Positions 51,666 through 61,289 are shown, numbered from the stretch's first letter. The stretch: DNA of 64,000 nt from Scytonema sp. UIC 10036 (GCF_009725235.1 NZ_WJFC01000024.1:1-64000); one strand, 5' to 3'. The notes: generated from the sequence alone by a model not told the origin. Program-made: numbers and translations.

Positions 51666-53372
51666 TCAAAATGGTGTCTTTGCCTGCAAGTACAAAGTTT
51701 TTCCGTGCTGCGGATGAAGTAAGCTCAGTTCTCTAGCATGTAGATGTAACCGACTTGCTTCAACATGACATCCATAAAGACGATCGCCTAATATAGGTAT
51801 TCCAAGTCCATTTTTATCAGCAGCATGAACTCTCAATTGATGAGTTCGCCCTGTCAGGGGTATAAATTCTACGCGAGTGTAGTTTCCTTCTTTTGACACT
51901 ACCTGAAAGTGAGTCACGCTGGGTTTTCCATACTGCCAATCAACTTGTTGATAGGGGCGATTTTCAGGGTTTCCCCACAAAGGCAGTTCTATAATACCGC
52001 TCTTAGTGGTCAGAGAACCAGCAAGCAGGGCTTCATAAACTTTGTGAACTTGTCGTTGCTGAAATTGCTGGCTGAGTTGCCGATACGTTTGCCCATCGCG
52101 AGCTAACAAAAGAATACCAGAAGTATCTTGGTCTAAACGATGTACGGCAATAAGTTCTTCTCCATCGGGCAATAAATGACGCAAACGACTCAGAACACTG
52201 TCTTGGCGATCGCGATAACGTCCTGGAACTGATAATAATCCCGCAGGTTTGTTGACAGCAATTAACCATTTGTCTTCATAAAGAATGGGTAGTATTTCCT
52301 CTGGTGAAAGTTTTAAAGATGCGTCTCTTGTCTCTACATTTCCCTGTGGCAATCCTGAAAGCAAAAACCCCATTAATGGCTGACATCGTTCCGCACAAGC
52401 CCCATAAAATTCTCCTGAAACTTTATCTCCATCGTTAGAAGAAAATCCCCACCAAAACTCTGCCATTGCCAATGGTTTTAAACCATGTGTTGCCGCATAG
52501 TGCAGCAATTTTGGAGCACAACAATCTCCCGTTCCAGTAGGCATAGAACCTTTGGGAATTAACTGTTGCAAAGATGAAGATTGCCCTAAAAAATTCATGA
52601 CAGAGTAAGCAGCATGCATCTGAGCTTGAAGTTGACGGGATAGTTCTTTCCGCAACTGTTTCAATTCACGAATTTGCCCATCCGCAGTTTCAATCAATTG
52701 CTTGAGCGATCGCAATGCCTCATCCTGTTGGCGTTTGAATCTACGTTTTTCGATTCCATCTTGACGGCTTTCTTCATCAAGTTGTTCAAGGGCTACAGTC
52801 AGTAATTCTCCTGTTAGCGTCTCACAAAATATCAAGCGTTTTTCGTGTCGTTGCTGCTTGGTATTTTGATGGCGATCGCTCATTTCTTGCAGGCGTAACT
52901 TAAACTCCCGCGACAAAATTTCATATTGCTGTCGTTCTGGAATTTGCTTGAGGGAAATCAGTTTTTGCTTAATATTTTCCAATTCAACCAGTACACTGGC
53001 TTCGTCTAAAGCCACTTGTTCTCGCCCAGGAATAGGTGGAACCCAACCCTCAACTATACTGCTACCATTTAGCAACCCTGAGAAAGCCTTGAGTATCCGT
53101 TGTTCTCCCGATGGTAGTTCCACTAGCAAGACTCCATACATTTTACCCTGACGGGAATAACGCTCGTCAGTCGCAAGATATTTCATTAAACCACGTGCGA
53201 TCGCTTCCACCAGAGTAGTGCGCGGAAGTCTGAGTATTTCGCCGCTTTGAGGACAGCGCCCTTCATAGTAATAGGTAGGAGTGGAGTTTACTGTGGTGCG
53301 ATAAGCCGAAGGCTTAACGGCTGAAGCCGTATCGCTTTCAAGAAAATCTGAAAGTGGGTGAAGAACTACCAT
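51666..53372 (-). CDS. RluA-family pseudouridine synthase with long N-terminal extension
   Basis: This 568-residue protein carries a C-terminal RluA catalytic domain (about 350-565, with HRLDQDTSGILLLARD holding the nucleophilic Asp, and LTGRTHQLRVHAADKNG). The first 340 residues are an extra domain with a long coiled coil (QLQRLKQL-type heptads near 180-250), which is the cyanobacterial form of this enzyme. It makes pseudouridine in rRNA or tRNA; the exact site is unknown. A 75-bp stretch of its N-terminal coding region is repeated at 54354-54428. Confidence 0.85.
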   Translation of the reverse strand: MVVLHPLSDFLESDTASAVKPSAYRTTVNSTPTYYYEGRCPQSGEILRLPRTTLVEAIARGLMKYLATDERYSRQGKMYGVLLVELPSGEQRILKAFSGLLNGSSIVEGWVPPIPGREQVALDEASVLVELENIKQKLISLKQIPERQQYEILSREFKLRLQEMSDRHQNTKQQRHEKRLIFCETLTGELLTVALEQLDEESRQDGIEKRRFKRQQDEALRSLKQLIETADGQIRELKQLRKELSRQLQAQMHAAYSVMNFLGQSSSLQQLIPKGSMPTGTGDCCAPKLLHYAATHGLKPLAMAEFWWGFSSNDGDKVSGEFYGACAERCQPLMGFLLSGLPQGNVETRDASLKLSPEEILPILYEDKWLIAVNKPAGLLSVPGRYRDRQDSVLSRLRHLLPDGEELIAVHRLDQDTSGILLLARDGQTYRQLSQQFQQRQVHKVYEALLAGSLTTKSGIIELPLWGNPENRPYQQVDWQYGKPSVTHFQVVSKEGNYTRVEFIPLTGRTHQLRVHAADKNGLGIPILGDRLYGCHVEASRLHLHARELSLLHPQHGKTLYLQAKTPF

Positions 53373-53521
53373 AAACTTAGATTGACTAACTCCCCCTTAG
53401 TAAACGGTCGGGGATTCTGAGCGCGATGAATTAGATTTGGTCGCCCAAAGCCTAGGGTGTTGACTTTGATGGAATTTCGCCATTTTTTGTTCAGGCAACT
53501 TTTGTATGCCTGCGATCGCAA

Positions 53522-53587
53522 TATAATTCCCGCTATGATTCCCAAATGGTCTATATCTTGTACGTCTATTTGAACTTCTTCTTTCAT
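53522..53587 (-). pseudogene. Transposase (DUF4277/IS1634-type) N-terminal fragment
   Basis: Leftward translation gives MKEEVQIDVQDIDHLGIIAG then II, the start of the DUF4277 domain of IS1634-type transposases. Only about 22 codons remain before the frame turns into unrelated sequence. No ends of an insertion sequence were found. Confidence 0.55.
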
Positions 53588-53693
53588 TTTTGAAATTTTC
53601 AATCAACTTTACTGAAAATAACTTTTTTTTAATTTAACCTGCTGAATGTGGGTTGAAGAACCAGACTCTATACTGCAAGGGAGTAGCCAAAAT

Positions 53694-53728
53694 TAGAACC
53701 CCGGTTTCGCACTTATTTACCGGGGTTC
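53694..53728. terminator. AGAACCCCGGT hairpin
   Basis: AGAACCCCGGT and ACCGGGGTTCT form an 11-bp stem with a 13-nt loop, in the space between the RluA gene start region and hicB. There is no T-run; it resembles the AACCCCGA hairpins near 1.2 kb. Confidence 0.4.
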
Positions 53729-53830
53729 TGGCATCTTGACTATCATTAACCAAGTAGTATTCGAACCAGACTGCGTTCAATATCCATTGAACCGAAAGAA
53801 AAAATCATCTCTTCAAACCGCTCTTGGTGC

Positions 53831-54059
53831 TCATAAGTTCATTGGCACTGCAACAGAAATTGCCTTCGCCTTAAGGGATGGTTCTGGAATAGTTTGACCA
53901 TCTTCAAAGGAGAGTATCAATATAAAGCTCAATGGCTTCTTTAATATTGCTTTCTGTTTCCTCAAGGGTTTTCCCTGTAGAAATACAACCAGGCAAATCT
54001 GGAACATAAGCTGAATAGTTACTGCCAGCCCATTCAAAAATGACAACATATTCTTTCAT
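53831..54059 (-). pseudogene. hicB: HicB antitoxin, frameshifted
   Basis: The first frame from ATG 54059 gives MKEYVVIFEWAGSNYSAYVP, DLPGCISTGKTLEETESNIK and EAIELYIDTL, the HicB partial RNase-H fold, then stops at TGA (53904-53906). A second frame continues FEDGQTIPEPSLKAKAIS, the normal HicB end. The shift lies near 53905-53915. Unless read by slippage, the product is truncated by about 30 residues. It follows hicA with 4-bp overlap. Confidence 0.8.
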
Positions 54060-54250
54060 AATTCGGACTCCATTTGCGCTTGTTTCCAGATACTTTTGAG
54101 AGTTCCAATGGCAACTTCATCAGAAAAATTCCCCGGTACAACAACGATACCGGATTTTTGGGGGTGCTTCAGGACTCGATGACTTCCTCGCATTCTCGCT
54201 TCATACCATCCATCCGCTTCTAATCGCTTGAGTACCTCACGAACTTTCAT
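54056..54250 (-). CDS. hicA: HicA toxin
   Basis: This 64-residue double-stranded-RNA-binding-fold toxin has the catalytic His24 in MRGSHRVLKHP and the GIVVVPGNFSDEVAIGTLKS end. HicA cleaves mRNA and is neutralised by HicB. With hicB frameshifted, the pair may be unbalanced or kept in check by readthrough. The start ATG is at 54248-54250. Confidence 0.9.
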   Translation of the reverse strand: MKVREVLKRLEADGWYEARMRGSHRVLKHPQKSGIVVVPGNFSDEVAIGTLKSIWKQAQMESEL

Positions 54251-54353
54251 GACTTTTTCTTTATATTTTAGATTCTTTTCAGAATAACTGTTTCGCTGAC
54301 TCCGAAACCAAGGAAAACCAGCTTAAAAGTAGCGGAAGAACCGAAAACCATAT

Positions 54354-54428
54354 GAGATCGCTTCTACTAGAGGAGTGCGCGGAAGTCTCAGGATTTCGCC
54401 ACTTTGAGGACAGCGCTTTTCATAGTAT
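54354..54428 (-). repeat. Partial duplicate of the RluA gene N-terminal coding region
   Basis: About 75 bp are very similar to 53196-53270 inside the RluA gene, both encoding on the minus strand an YYExRCPQSGEILRLPRT-type stretch. Here it stands alone between hicA and the S8 protease gene, so it is a stray fragment of a paralogue or a local duplication. Confidence 0.7.
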
Positions 54429-54446
54429 TTAGCTTACCACCAATCC

Positions 54447-56606
54447 CTATTTCTGCCTCACACTTGCCACTGCAGCATCAGCATTTACCAAACCCCGTCC
54501 AAAGAAATACTCCTGTGCTGACACAGGTTTTGCCTTGGCAAAAATCCCTGAAGGTCGAGAAACTGGAGCATCTACAACAGTGCCAAAACCCACTTCCCTC
54601 TGCAACCGATACCGATTCACATCAGCCTGAGAAAGATTTAGCCCATCATAGGTAGCAGTCTTCTTCAAAATCGATACCATCTCATCTCGACTCAAACGCC
54701 GTTTCGGGTCTTCCCCCTTCATAAGTGCCACCACTCCCGATACAATGGGAGCCGAGAAAGAAGTACCCTGTACCTGAACGTACTTACCTACAGAGTCTAA
54801 AGCCACACCCCAAGAACTATCCGGTACAGACATTCCTTGCCAAAAACCATCCAGCCAAGTACCACCTGTAGTCAAAATTCCCCCACTCATACCATTTTGG
54901 ATTTCTCCCCCTGGTGCAACGACATCTAATCCCCCACCATAACTGCTGTAGTAGGTACGATTACCCGTCATATTTGTAGCACCAACCGATACAACTCCAG
55001 GAATACCAGCAGGGAAAGCAACACCATCTAAATTTTCATTCCCCGCAGAAGCGATAATGACTAAATTGCGGTTAGTATCCAATACATCAAAAATTTGTTC
55101 GGTTAATCCCTCATCGGGAAGCAAACCTCCCAAACTCATATTAATGACATCAACATTTCTACTAGCAGCATAACCAATTGCTTCTATTAAAGAAGCGGAA
55201 TTAATCGTACCACTCAAGCCAAACACCCGCACTGGTAAAATTTGGGTATTGGGTGCAACTCCGAGAACACCAGTTTTATCTGGAGAATTGGCAGCAATTA
55301 CTCCCGCAGACCAAGTCCCGTGAAACTCGCTACTGATTTGATGACGAATGTGATTCCGAATGTAAAGGGCTATTTCACTGGGGGAAGCGTTGGGGCTACG
55401 TTTTTTGAATATATCGGCAAACTGTTGATATTTCTTTAAGAATTGGTCGGTCGGTAATTTAAAAGTATCTTGAAATTCTGCTTGGAGGAGTGCCAATTCC
55501 TGAGAACTCAACCGCGTGTCTGCATCTCCTTTTCCTTTGCTAGAAAAGTCCCAACCATATTCTTCACCAGGTAACTTATCGGCATGAAAACCAGATTTAT
55601 AGATATTCTTGACTAAATCAGGATGATCCCATTGAATTAAACTATCAATTATCGCTACCACAACCCCACGTCCACCATTGCTGTGCTTCCATGCTTCTGT
55701 AGCGCGAACGTCGGTACGACCTAATAATTGACCGCGTTTTGGGGTACTATTTAAATGCCATTGCAAGGGCAGTAATTTTGCTTCGACAGGTGTATCTTTT
55801 GGTTGGGGTAACTGTGCTAACTGCTGTTCCACGCGTTGAGTGGCGTTGGGAGTTTCTGGTAAATGAGCGAGATTCGCCAATAGTTTCGATTGTTGGTAGG
55901 ATGTGGCTTGAATGAAATTTGGTGTAGCAGATTGTACACCTGACAACTGCGCTAATTCGTTTGCCACATTTAAAATCTCTGTCCCGGATACCGACTTAGA
56001 ACGGACTAAGTAGCGATTTTTACTAAACCTCAACGGGCGAATCACCTCTAAATCGTGACGCAATAATACCATTTGTCTTTGACTTTCAGACATATCCCGG
56101 TCAAAGCCGATCGCAATCTCATTGGGTAGAACAATAACTTGCTCGGATTCTTTTTCTCTGGATGTTTCCCCTGATTTGCGGGTTAAAATAGGTAGGGTTT
56201 CTTTTACGTAAGACTGCTTTTGAATCTGCTGTTGAACTGAATTTAGGGAACTACGAGTGCCGTTCGGTACATTCACCAGGGCAATATTTTCTCCCAATGG
56301 TTTTACATCGATATCAAAGCCACTGTTGTTCATATTGCGAGTATTGCCACTACCACGTCTTAAATCCTGTTGTAACTGTAAGTGTAAAGGTAGGATGGAG
56401 CGAGAGCGGGTGTTAGTTGGTTTAAAGCTGACAGCAATGCGATCGCGTCGCAAGTTAAGAGGAATTTTTTGACCGTAAAATGTATAAAACAATTCATCTG
56501 TTGTTTGTGCTTGCGCGAGTTCCCGGTATTGGTGGGGGATGAAGGGAAGATTGGTGGAACAGAGAAAGCAAGCTGCTAAAACCAGACTAGAGAGGAAACG
56601 TTTCAT
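54447..56606 (-). CDS. Subtilisin-like S8 serine protease, exported
   Basis: This 719-residue product from ATG 56606 has a signal peptide (RFLSSLVLAACFLCSTNL). A long propeptide-like region (about 30-300) is followed by the catalytic domain: Asp in VVAIIDSLIQWDHPDL, His in EFHGTWSAGVIAA, and Ser in GTSFSAPIVSGVVAL. It is likely secreted or periplasmic. The frame is open upstream to 56735 but the added residues do not resemble a signal, so the internal ATG was chosen. No inhibitor or partner gene is nearby. Confidence 0.88.
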   Translation of the reverse strand: MKRFLSSLVLAACFLCSTNLPFIPHQYRELAQAQTTDELFYTFYGQKIPLNLRRDRIAVSFKPTNTRSRSILPLHLQLQQDLRRGSGNTRNMNNSGFDIDVKPLGENIALVNVPNGTRSSLNSVQQQIQKQSYVKETLPILTRKSGETSREKESEQVIVLPNEIAIGFDRDMSESQRQMVLLRHDLEVIRPLRFSKNRYLVRSKSVSGTEILNVANELAQLSGVQSATPNFIQATSYQQSKLLANLAHLPETPNATQRVEQQLAQLPQPKDTPVEAKLLPLQWHLNSTPKRGQLLGRTDVRATEAWKHSNGGRGVVVAIIDSLIQWDHPDLVKNIYKSGFHADKLPGEEYGWDFSSKGKGDADTRLSSQELALLQAEFQDTFKLPTDQFLKKYQQFADIFKKRSPNASPSEIALYIRNHIRHQISSEFHGTWSAGVIAANSPDKTGVLGVAPNTQILPVRVFGLSGTINSASLIEAIGYAASRNVDVINMSLGGLLPDEGLTEQIFDVLDTNRNLVIIASAGNENLDGVAFPAGIPGVVSVGATNMTGNRTYYSSYGGGLDVVAPGGEIQNGMSGGILTTGGTWLDGFWQGMSVPDSSWGVALDSVGKYVQVQGTSFSAPIVSGVVALMKGEDPKRRLSRDEMVSILKKTATYDGLNLSQADVNRYRLQREVGFGTVVDAPVSRPSGIFAKAKPVSAQEYFFGRGLVNADAAVASVRQK

Positions 56607-56783
56607 AATTGCAACACCGATTAATTTTGCTGGATATGTGTATTTCTCTGGTTTTGGAGGATATGCAATTTCTGAAAATTGCATAAGGTCAATTTCCTTA
56701 GAATTACTAAAAGATGACAGGTAAAGTACACCCAATTGTAGGGGCGCGGCGGCAAGAGCACCCCTACCTGAGTATGAAATGTA

Positions 56784-56892
56784 TTACTCCCTTCTCGCTA
56801 TAAGATTACCAATCTACTTTTCCTCTTTCTTAGCGCTCTTTGCGTCTTTGTGGTTCATTTAAATAGGTAATTTTCGGGCGGAAAGGGAGTAA
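56784..56892. repeat. Family 4 palindromic repeat
   Basis: TTACTCCCTTCTCGC on the left and GGCGGAAAGGGAGTAA on the right form imperfect terminal inverted repeats around a GCGTCTTTGTGGTTCATTT core, 109 bp in all. The flanks show no direct duplication. It lies upstream of the gene pair at 56963-59742. Confidence 0.6.
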
Positions 56893-56962
56893 GATATAAA
56901 TTCTTGCGTATAGGAGCAGTTACTATGTGACAATCAACAATGATATTTAGAGAAAATTACTT

Positions 56963-58387
56963 ATGGGCAATGCTTCAAGATATTGGAACTTAGTGAAGAT
57001 TGATGCGGGAGGTAAGCAGAAAATTCTGGAAATACCTGCTGCTAAGTCTTTTTTCACACAGATGTTTGCCCCTTTGGTACCGGGTGATGATGTACCTGAC
57101 GGAGATATTCAGTTTCAATTGTTACAGTTATACAATAATGCACTTAACGAAACAGCTTTGCTTGCAGAACGTTGTTTACTTTGCTTTCTTTCTTGGGTTT
57201 TAGAGCAAGGGTGTCTGCAATTAGTAAGGAAATTTGGTGAAAAGCATAATTTTCGTTGCAGCGATTTGTTACCTTTTGTCTTAGATGATGATGGTAAATT
57301 ATCACCAGCAAGTAAGTATAAATGTTTTTCTCGGCAAATTCTTCAGAGTTTTGATTCGCAGCAAAGTAGCTTGACGACTTGGGCTATGATAAGGGTAAAA
57401 CAGCATCCAGAATTAAATAAATTTTTATTGGAATGCGGTGTTTACTTGATTAGTGATTGGGCAATTTTAAACGATACTCAACCTAAACAATTGGAGCGTA
57501 TTCTCAAGGAATTCCATACTCTGAGTGTGAGTCATGTAGAAATTGAAGAAGCACAATATCTTTTACAGAGTTATCATACTATTTACCGCGTTCAAAGGCT
57601 ACAACAAATAAGAAAAAAGGTAAGAAGTATATGCACCGAACCGACTACGGAACAATTAGAAAATATTGCCCAATATATCAAGAATAAAACGGGTCGATTA
57701 TTTGATGCTGAAACTGTGAGGAGAAAGTTGAAAAAGCTGGCTACTCAATTACGAGAGTATCGAATTTATGTTCGGGGTGGTTCTTTACCAATAGATTCTC
57801 TAGATGCTGTGAATCAGGGAAAGTTTAATTCTTTATTAGAAGAAACTCCCGCTCCCTCAACAATTGATGTTGTTGAATCCAATGACGAACAAGCTGAGTT
57901 TTTACAGTTTTATCGTCAGCAAGTTCAAATTTCTTTACAGCAAGCTTTAGCTAAAGTTACAGAATCAAAGGTAAGGCAATTACAACGAAAAAAAGGTGAT
58001 AAAGCACACATATTTTTGACTGCTCTCGAACTATCGCAATGTCAGAAGTTAGCAATGAAGGAAATTGCTGAAAAACTGGGAATGAGAGCGCAAGATGCAG
58101 TAACAAAGTTATTGAAATTAAAGGAACTTCGGACTGATGTACAACAGGAAATGTTGATGGCTTTAAAGGATGCTGTGAAAGAAAAAGCTAAGTTATATGC
58201 CGAACGAGAAGTTTTGAAGCAATTAGATGAGCAACTGACAATTGTACTTTCGTCAGAAATCAGCAAGATTATCGAAAATGCAGAAATTCAATCTCGAACG
58301 ATGAAAAGTTATTTAAAACCTGATATTTTTGCAGAACGTTTATGTGAATATCTCGATATTAGAAAACAAGAGAATAATCAATTATGA
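56963..58387 (+). CDS. Unknown helical protein coupled to DUF1822 gene
   Basis: This 474-residue protein is mostly helical, with a KLKKLATQLREYRIYVRGGS region near 260 and a later QLQRKKGDKAHIFLTALELS segment. It has charged, sigma-like regions near 350-400 (LAMKEIAEKLGMRAQDAVTK) that could be a helix-turn-helix. No family was assigned. It overlaps the next gene by 4 bp (ATGA), so the two act as a unit. The pairing of such a protein with DUF1822 recurs in cyanobacteria as far as I recall, but this was not checked. Confidence 0.6.
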   Translation: MGNASRYWNLVKIDAGGKQKILEIPAAKSFFTQMFAPLVPGDDVPDGDIQFQLLQLYNNALNETALLAERCLLCFLSWVLEQGCLQLVRKFGEKHNFRCSDLLPFVLDDDGKLSPASKYKCFSRQILQSFDSQQSSLTTWAMIRVKQHPELNKFLLECGVYLISDWAILNDTQPKQLERILKEFHTLSVSHVEIEEAQYLLQSYHTIYRVQRLQQIRKKVRSICTEPTTEQLENIAQYIKNKTGRLFDAETVRRKLKKLATQLREYRIYVRGGSLPIDSLDAVNQGKFNSLLEETPAPSTIDVVESNDEQAEFLQFYRQQVQISLQQALAKVTESKVRQLQRKKGDKAHIFLTALELSQCQKLAMKEIAEKLGMRAQDAVTKLLKLKELRTDVQQEMLMALKDAVKEKAKLYAEREVLKQLDEQLTIVLSSEISKIIENAEIQSRTMKSYLKPDIFAERLCEYLDIRKQENNQL

Positions 58388-59742
58388 GTAACCTATCAAG
58401 TAATATTTTACCCATGTCTTATCTAGATTTTGAAACCTTACCAACGTCAGCGATCGCTTTATCATATGATGATATTGAGCGAGCCGCAGAAATTAGCGAT
58501 CGCATTCCTGATGAGTTGAAGCAATGGCAAGTTTATCTTAATTGTTTGGCTTTATTTGCTTTTGAGCAATGGTTAGAGGAAAGGGCAGAATCAATAGCGA
58601 TTAATCGAGATAAATGTACAATTTTACAACCAGCTTTTGCAAATTTTATTAATGGTGTTGCTAATTTACAAGTTGGTGAATTTAAGGTTTGTCTGATTGC
58701 TACTGGTAGTCTCAGCGATGAAATGGTGAGTTTACCTAGAGTCGTTATTGATTTACCTGAGTTTATTCCCCATTTTTATGTTTTGGTGGAGGTGTTAGAA
58801 GAACAAGAAGCGGCGAATGTTTATGCTTTTTTAGCTTATCAAGAATTGATAGAGGTGTTAGATTTAACGTCGCTACAGTCGGATTGGAGTTATCAATTAC
58901 CAATAGCGTGTTTTGAGGATAATCCAGACCGTTTGTTGCTATATTTACGTTGTCTGGAAGTATCAGCCATATCTTTACCAGCAATTCCCACACACCGGAC
59001 TGGGATTTTAGCAACGGTACAAAATCAATTACTGGAATTATTGCCAGAGTTGCGATCGCCTGAACGAGAATTATCTGATATTTTAACCTGGGAACAAGCA
59101 ACTGCTGTTTTTACTAATCCGGAATTACTGAATTGGGTTTATACCTTACAAAAGCAACATTTAGAAACGCAAAATCAGCCTTCAGTCAATACTTCTTTAC
59201 AGGATTTAATCAAATTAATTACGCAACCAGCAGTCAACGCTGGACGTTGGTTGTGGGATGAGTTAGATGAGTTGGCGCAGGAACTTTCTTGGGTGCTGTT
59301 ACCAATTGCATCAGCTTCTGCAATGCGTCCAATACGTAGTCCTGAGGAAGAGTTTGAGGTTATTGTTACCCAACTACGACAGAGGGGTTTGGAAATTCCC
59401 ATACAAGCAAGAGGTGCCTATCAAGATTTACTGTTAGCTGGGATACCTCTGCGAATGTATGCGGTAACTTGGCATTTGGTAGCAGAATCTGAGCAGCCAG
59501 AGTGGAGTTTATTGTTAATTTTAGGCGCACCTGCTTTGATGAGTTTACCGTCTAATATTAAACTTAGGGTTAGCGACCAAACGGGTATTTTAGAAGAACT
59601 GGGATTAAATGCGGAAAGCGAGGATTCTTACATCTTTACTCGTGCGATCGGTTATTGGGATGAGAAGTTTTTGGTAAGTGTAAGTTTGATGGATGGGGTT
59701 GAGGTAACTTTACCTCCGTTTGCGTTTGATTTGGGGAGGTAA
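58384..59742 (+). CDS. DUF1822 family protein
   Basis: This 452-residue protein shows the DUF1822 opening: ALSYDDIERAAEISDRIPDE then QWQVYLNCLALFAFEQWLEE, with a region of VYAFLAYQELIEVL and a C-terminal beta-rich part (RPIRSPEEEFEVIVTQLRQR). The function of DUF1822 is unknown. It starts inside the stop of the preceding gene. A terminator follows. Confidence 0.8.
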   Translation: MSNLSSNILPMSYLDFETLPTSAIALSYDDIERAAEISDRIPDELKQWQVYLNCLALFAFEQWLEERAESIAINRDKCTILQPAFANFINGVANLQVGEFKVCLIATGSLSDEMVSLPRVVIDLPEFIPHFYVLVEVLEEQEAANVYAFLAYQELIEVLDLTSLQSDWSYQLPIACFEDNPDRLLLYLRCLEVSAISLPAIPTHRTGILATVQNQLLELLPELRSPERELSDILTWEQATAVFTNPELLNWVYTLQKQHLETQNQPSVNTSLQDLIKLITQPAVNAGRWLWDELDELAQELSWVLLPIASASAMRPIRSPEEEFEVIVTQLRQRGLEIPIQARGAYQDLLLAGIPLRMYAVTWHLVAESEQPEWSLLLILGAPALMSLPSNIKLRVSDQTGILEELGLNAESEDSYIFTRAIGYWDEKFLVSVSLMDGVEVTLPPFAFDLGR

Positions 59743-59843
59743 GCAGTGGATTTGGCTTTAGAAATTTTGGCAATTTTGAAATTAGAGCTTTACTTTCTTG
59801 GCATTATTCTTAAATTTAGCACGTTAAGTACGCAAGAACTAAA

Positions 59844-59866
59844 ATGCCCCTCATTTAGAAGGGCAT
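59844..59866. terminator. Shared terminator between convergent genes
   Basis: ATGCCC and GGGCAT form the ends of a short hairpin, with AAAA to the left and a T-rich TATTTTT to the right. It separates the DUF1822 gene (+) from the leftward coiled-coil gene. Confidence 0.6.
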
Positions 59867-59913
59867 CTATATTTTTGGATTAGAAACTGGTGGTCTCTCT
59901 GGATTGCCAGTTT

Positions 59914-60231
59914 TTAAATTTGCGGTGGTGGGCTTCCCCCATTGCGGTCACGTAAGTAATTGAGTATTTGATTAACTGAATTACGGAATTCTTGACGGTC
60001 TATCGCAGCTTGTTGACGGTCTTGTGCAGCTTGCTCTGCTAGAATATTAACGTTCGCTGTTAGTGCGTCTACTCTTTGGTTTACTGCTGATACGTTTTCG
60101 GTTAATTGCTGGATGTTCGCTACCAGTACGTCAATGTTGCCATCATGCTCTGCAACTTTTTCGCCAACGTTGACAAATAAAGTTTCTAGTCTACTTAAGC
60201 GTTCTTCTATAGTTGGTTGATTTGTGGTCAT
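59914..60231 (-). CDS. Small coiled-coil protein
   Basis: A 105-residue product from ATG 60231 (MTTNQPTIEERLSRLETLF) has a continuous heptad region (IQQLTENVSAVNQRVDALTA, NVNILAEQAAQDRQQAAIDR) and a short Pro-rich tail. The function is unknown; similar small coiled-coil proteins are numerous in these genomes. Confidence 0.55.
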   Translation of the reverse strand: MTTNQPTIEERLSRLETLFVNVGEKVAEHDGNIDVLVANIQQLTENVSAVNQRVDALTANVNILAEQAAQDRQQAAIDRQEFRNSVNQILNYLRDRNGGSPPPQI

Positions 60232-60307
60232 AATGGTATTAAACAAAGTTCTATTTACAAATCTTACCCACTAGAGTGGTTCTAGTGCGCTTTTTATTAG
60301 TGACTAT

Positions 60308-60381
60308 TTATAAATGGTTCACCCTCTTTAAAAGCCCAACCGTTACCCTGAAGCTAAATAATTCGATAGTAAACAGGACTA
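60308..60381 (-). pseudogene. Fragment of the YYRIIQRRGNGWAF small-protein family
   Basis: Leftward reading gives PVYYRII-stop-LQGNGWAFKEGEPFIN, matching the first 25 residues or so of the genes at 61371 and 63648 with an internal stop and substitutions. The DNA match to 63860-63940 is clear. The remaining part of the gene is absent. Confidence 0.65.
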
Positions 60382-60696
60382 GCTATTATAGAAACCTTAT
60401 CCCGCTTCTCCCAAAACTGAGAAAGCGTACGGATAAATATCTTAACTGGATTCCAAAAACCAAGGGTGACCGTTACCTTTTTGATTCAATAAATCACCTC
60501 CTTAATTCGGTAAATGGGGACAATTCTGTCCCCAATTTTATTTTAGATTACTTTTACACCAGTTTTTGTGAATAAGTTTAACTATTTTTAGAGAGAACAG
60601 ATGACTTATTACTGAGGATTAAGATAATTTCTCCGTTGCCGATATCTTCGATAAGCTTCGCTAACGCATCTAATAGTTGTCCGGTAGAATTAACTG

Positions 60697-60873
60697 CTAT
60701 TGAGTAGCGTCTATTTGCAGTTGGGTGCGTTCGATTTGTTCTTGAGTGCGTTCAATTTGTTCTTGAGTGCGTTGTAAATTATTTTCTGTCTGTAATTGTC
60801 TTCTAGCTAGTTCGGCTAATATGGCAATGATGAACTTCGCCAACAAATTACTGCGATCGCTAACCGCTTTCAT
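60697..60873 (-). CDS. Possible small protein with TQEQIER repeats
   Basis: A 58-residue frame from ATG 60873 has a hydrophobic LLAKFIIAILAELARRQLQ followed by RTQEQIERTQEQIERTQLQI, a short direct repeat at protein and DNA level. It may be a relic of a longer coiled-coil gene. Supported only by composition. Confidence 0.35.
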   Translation of the reverse strand: MKAVSDRSNLLAKFIIAILAELARRQLQTENNLQRTQEQIERTQEQIERTQLQIDATQ

Positions 60874-60935
60874 TTGTTTGAGTGCGTCGAATGTGCAGCA
60901 GCCATTCAGAAATTTTTGATTATGCAAAAGAACTC

Positions 60936-61289
60936 ATGCTTGACTTATACGATCTGATCCGAAACATTCAAAAACGCCCTGCTATGTATCTGGGTCAACC
61001 TTCCATTTCCCATCTGAGAACCTTTCTGGCAGGGTATTTCTTTGCCCGTCATCAACTTGGACAACCAGAAACTGACCAGGAGAAGCACTTTTCCAATTTT
61101 CAGACTTGGATTCAGCAAAAGTATCAAATTCCCTCTAGTCAGTCGTGGGACAAAATCATCCTATTTTTTTCGCCGGATGAATATAAAGCATTGGAACAAT
61201 TTTTTCAACTCTTTGATGAGTACTCCAAACCCAATCAAAATGAAACATTCCCTCAAGTTTCTCAAACAGTTCACTCAGTTCGTTCGTAG
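60936..61289 (+). CDS. Small protein, immunity-like (unassigned)
   Basis: A 117-residue product from ATG 60936 begins LYDLIRNIQKRPAMYLGQPS, then LRTFLAGYFFARHQLG and WDKIILFFSPDEYKALEQFF. The opening LIRxIxKRPxMYLG is shared with a group of small proteins often found beside polymorphic toxins, which suggests an immunity-type role; that is inference from memory. No toxin gene is adjacent here. The C-terminal residues (SKPNQNETFPQVSQTVHSVR) look irregular. Confidence 0.5.
   Translation: MLDLYDLIRNIQKRPAMYLGQPSISHLRTFLAGYFFARHQLGQPETDQEKHFSNFQTWIQQKYQIPSSQSWDKIILFFSPDEYKALEQFFQLFDEYSKPNQNETFPQVSQTVHSVRS

Noticed and set aside
60276..60575. A 99-codon rightward frame
   Set aside because: It is antisense to the fragment of the small-protein family at 60308-60381 and has no coding character beyond it.
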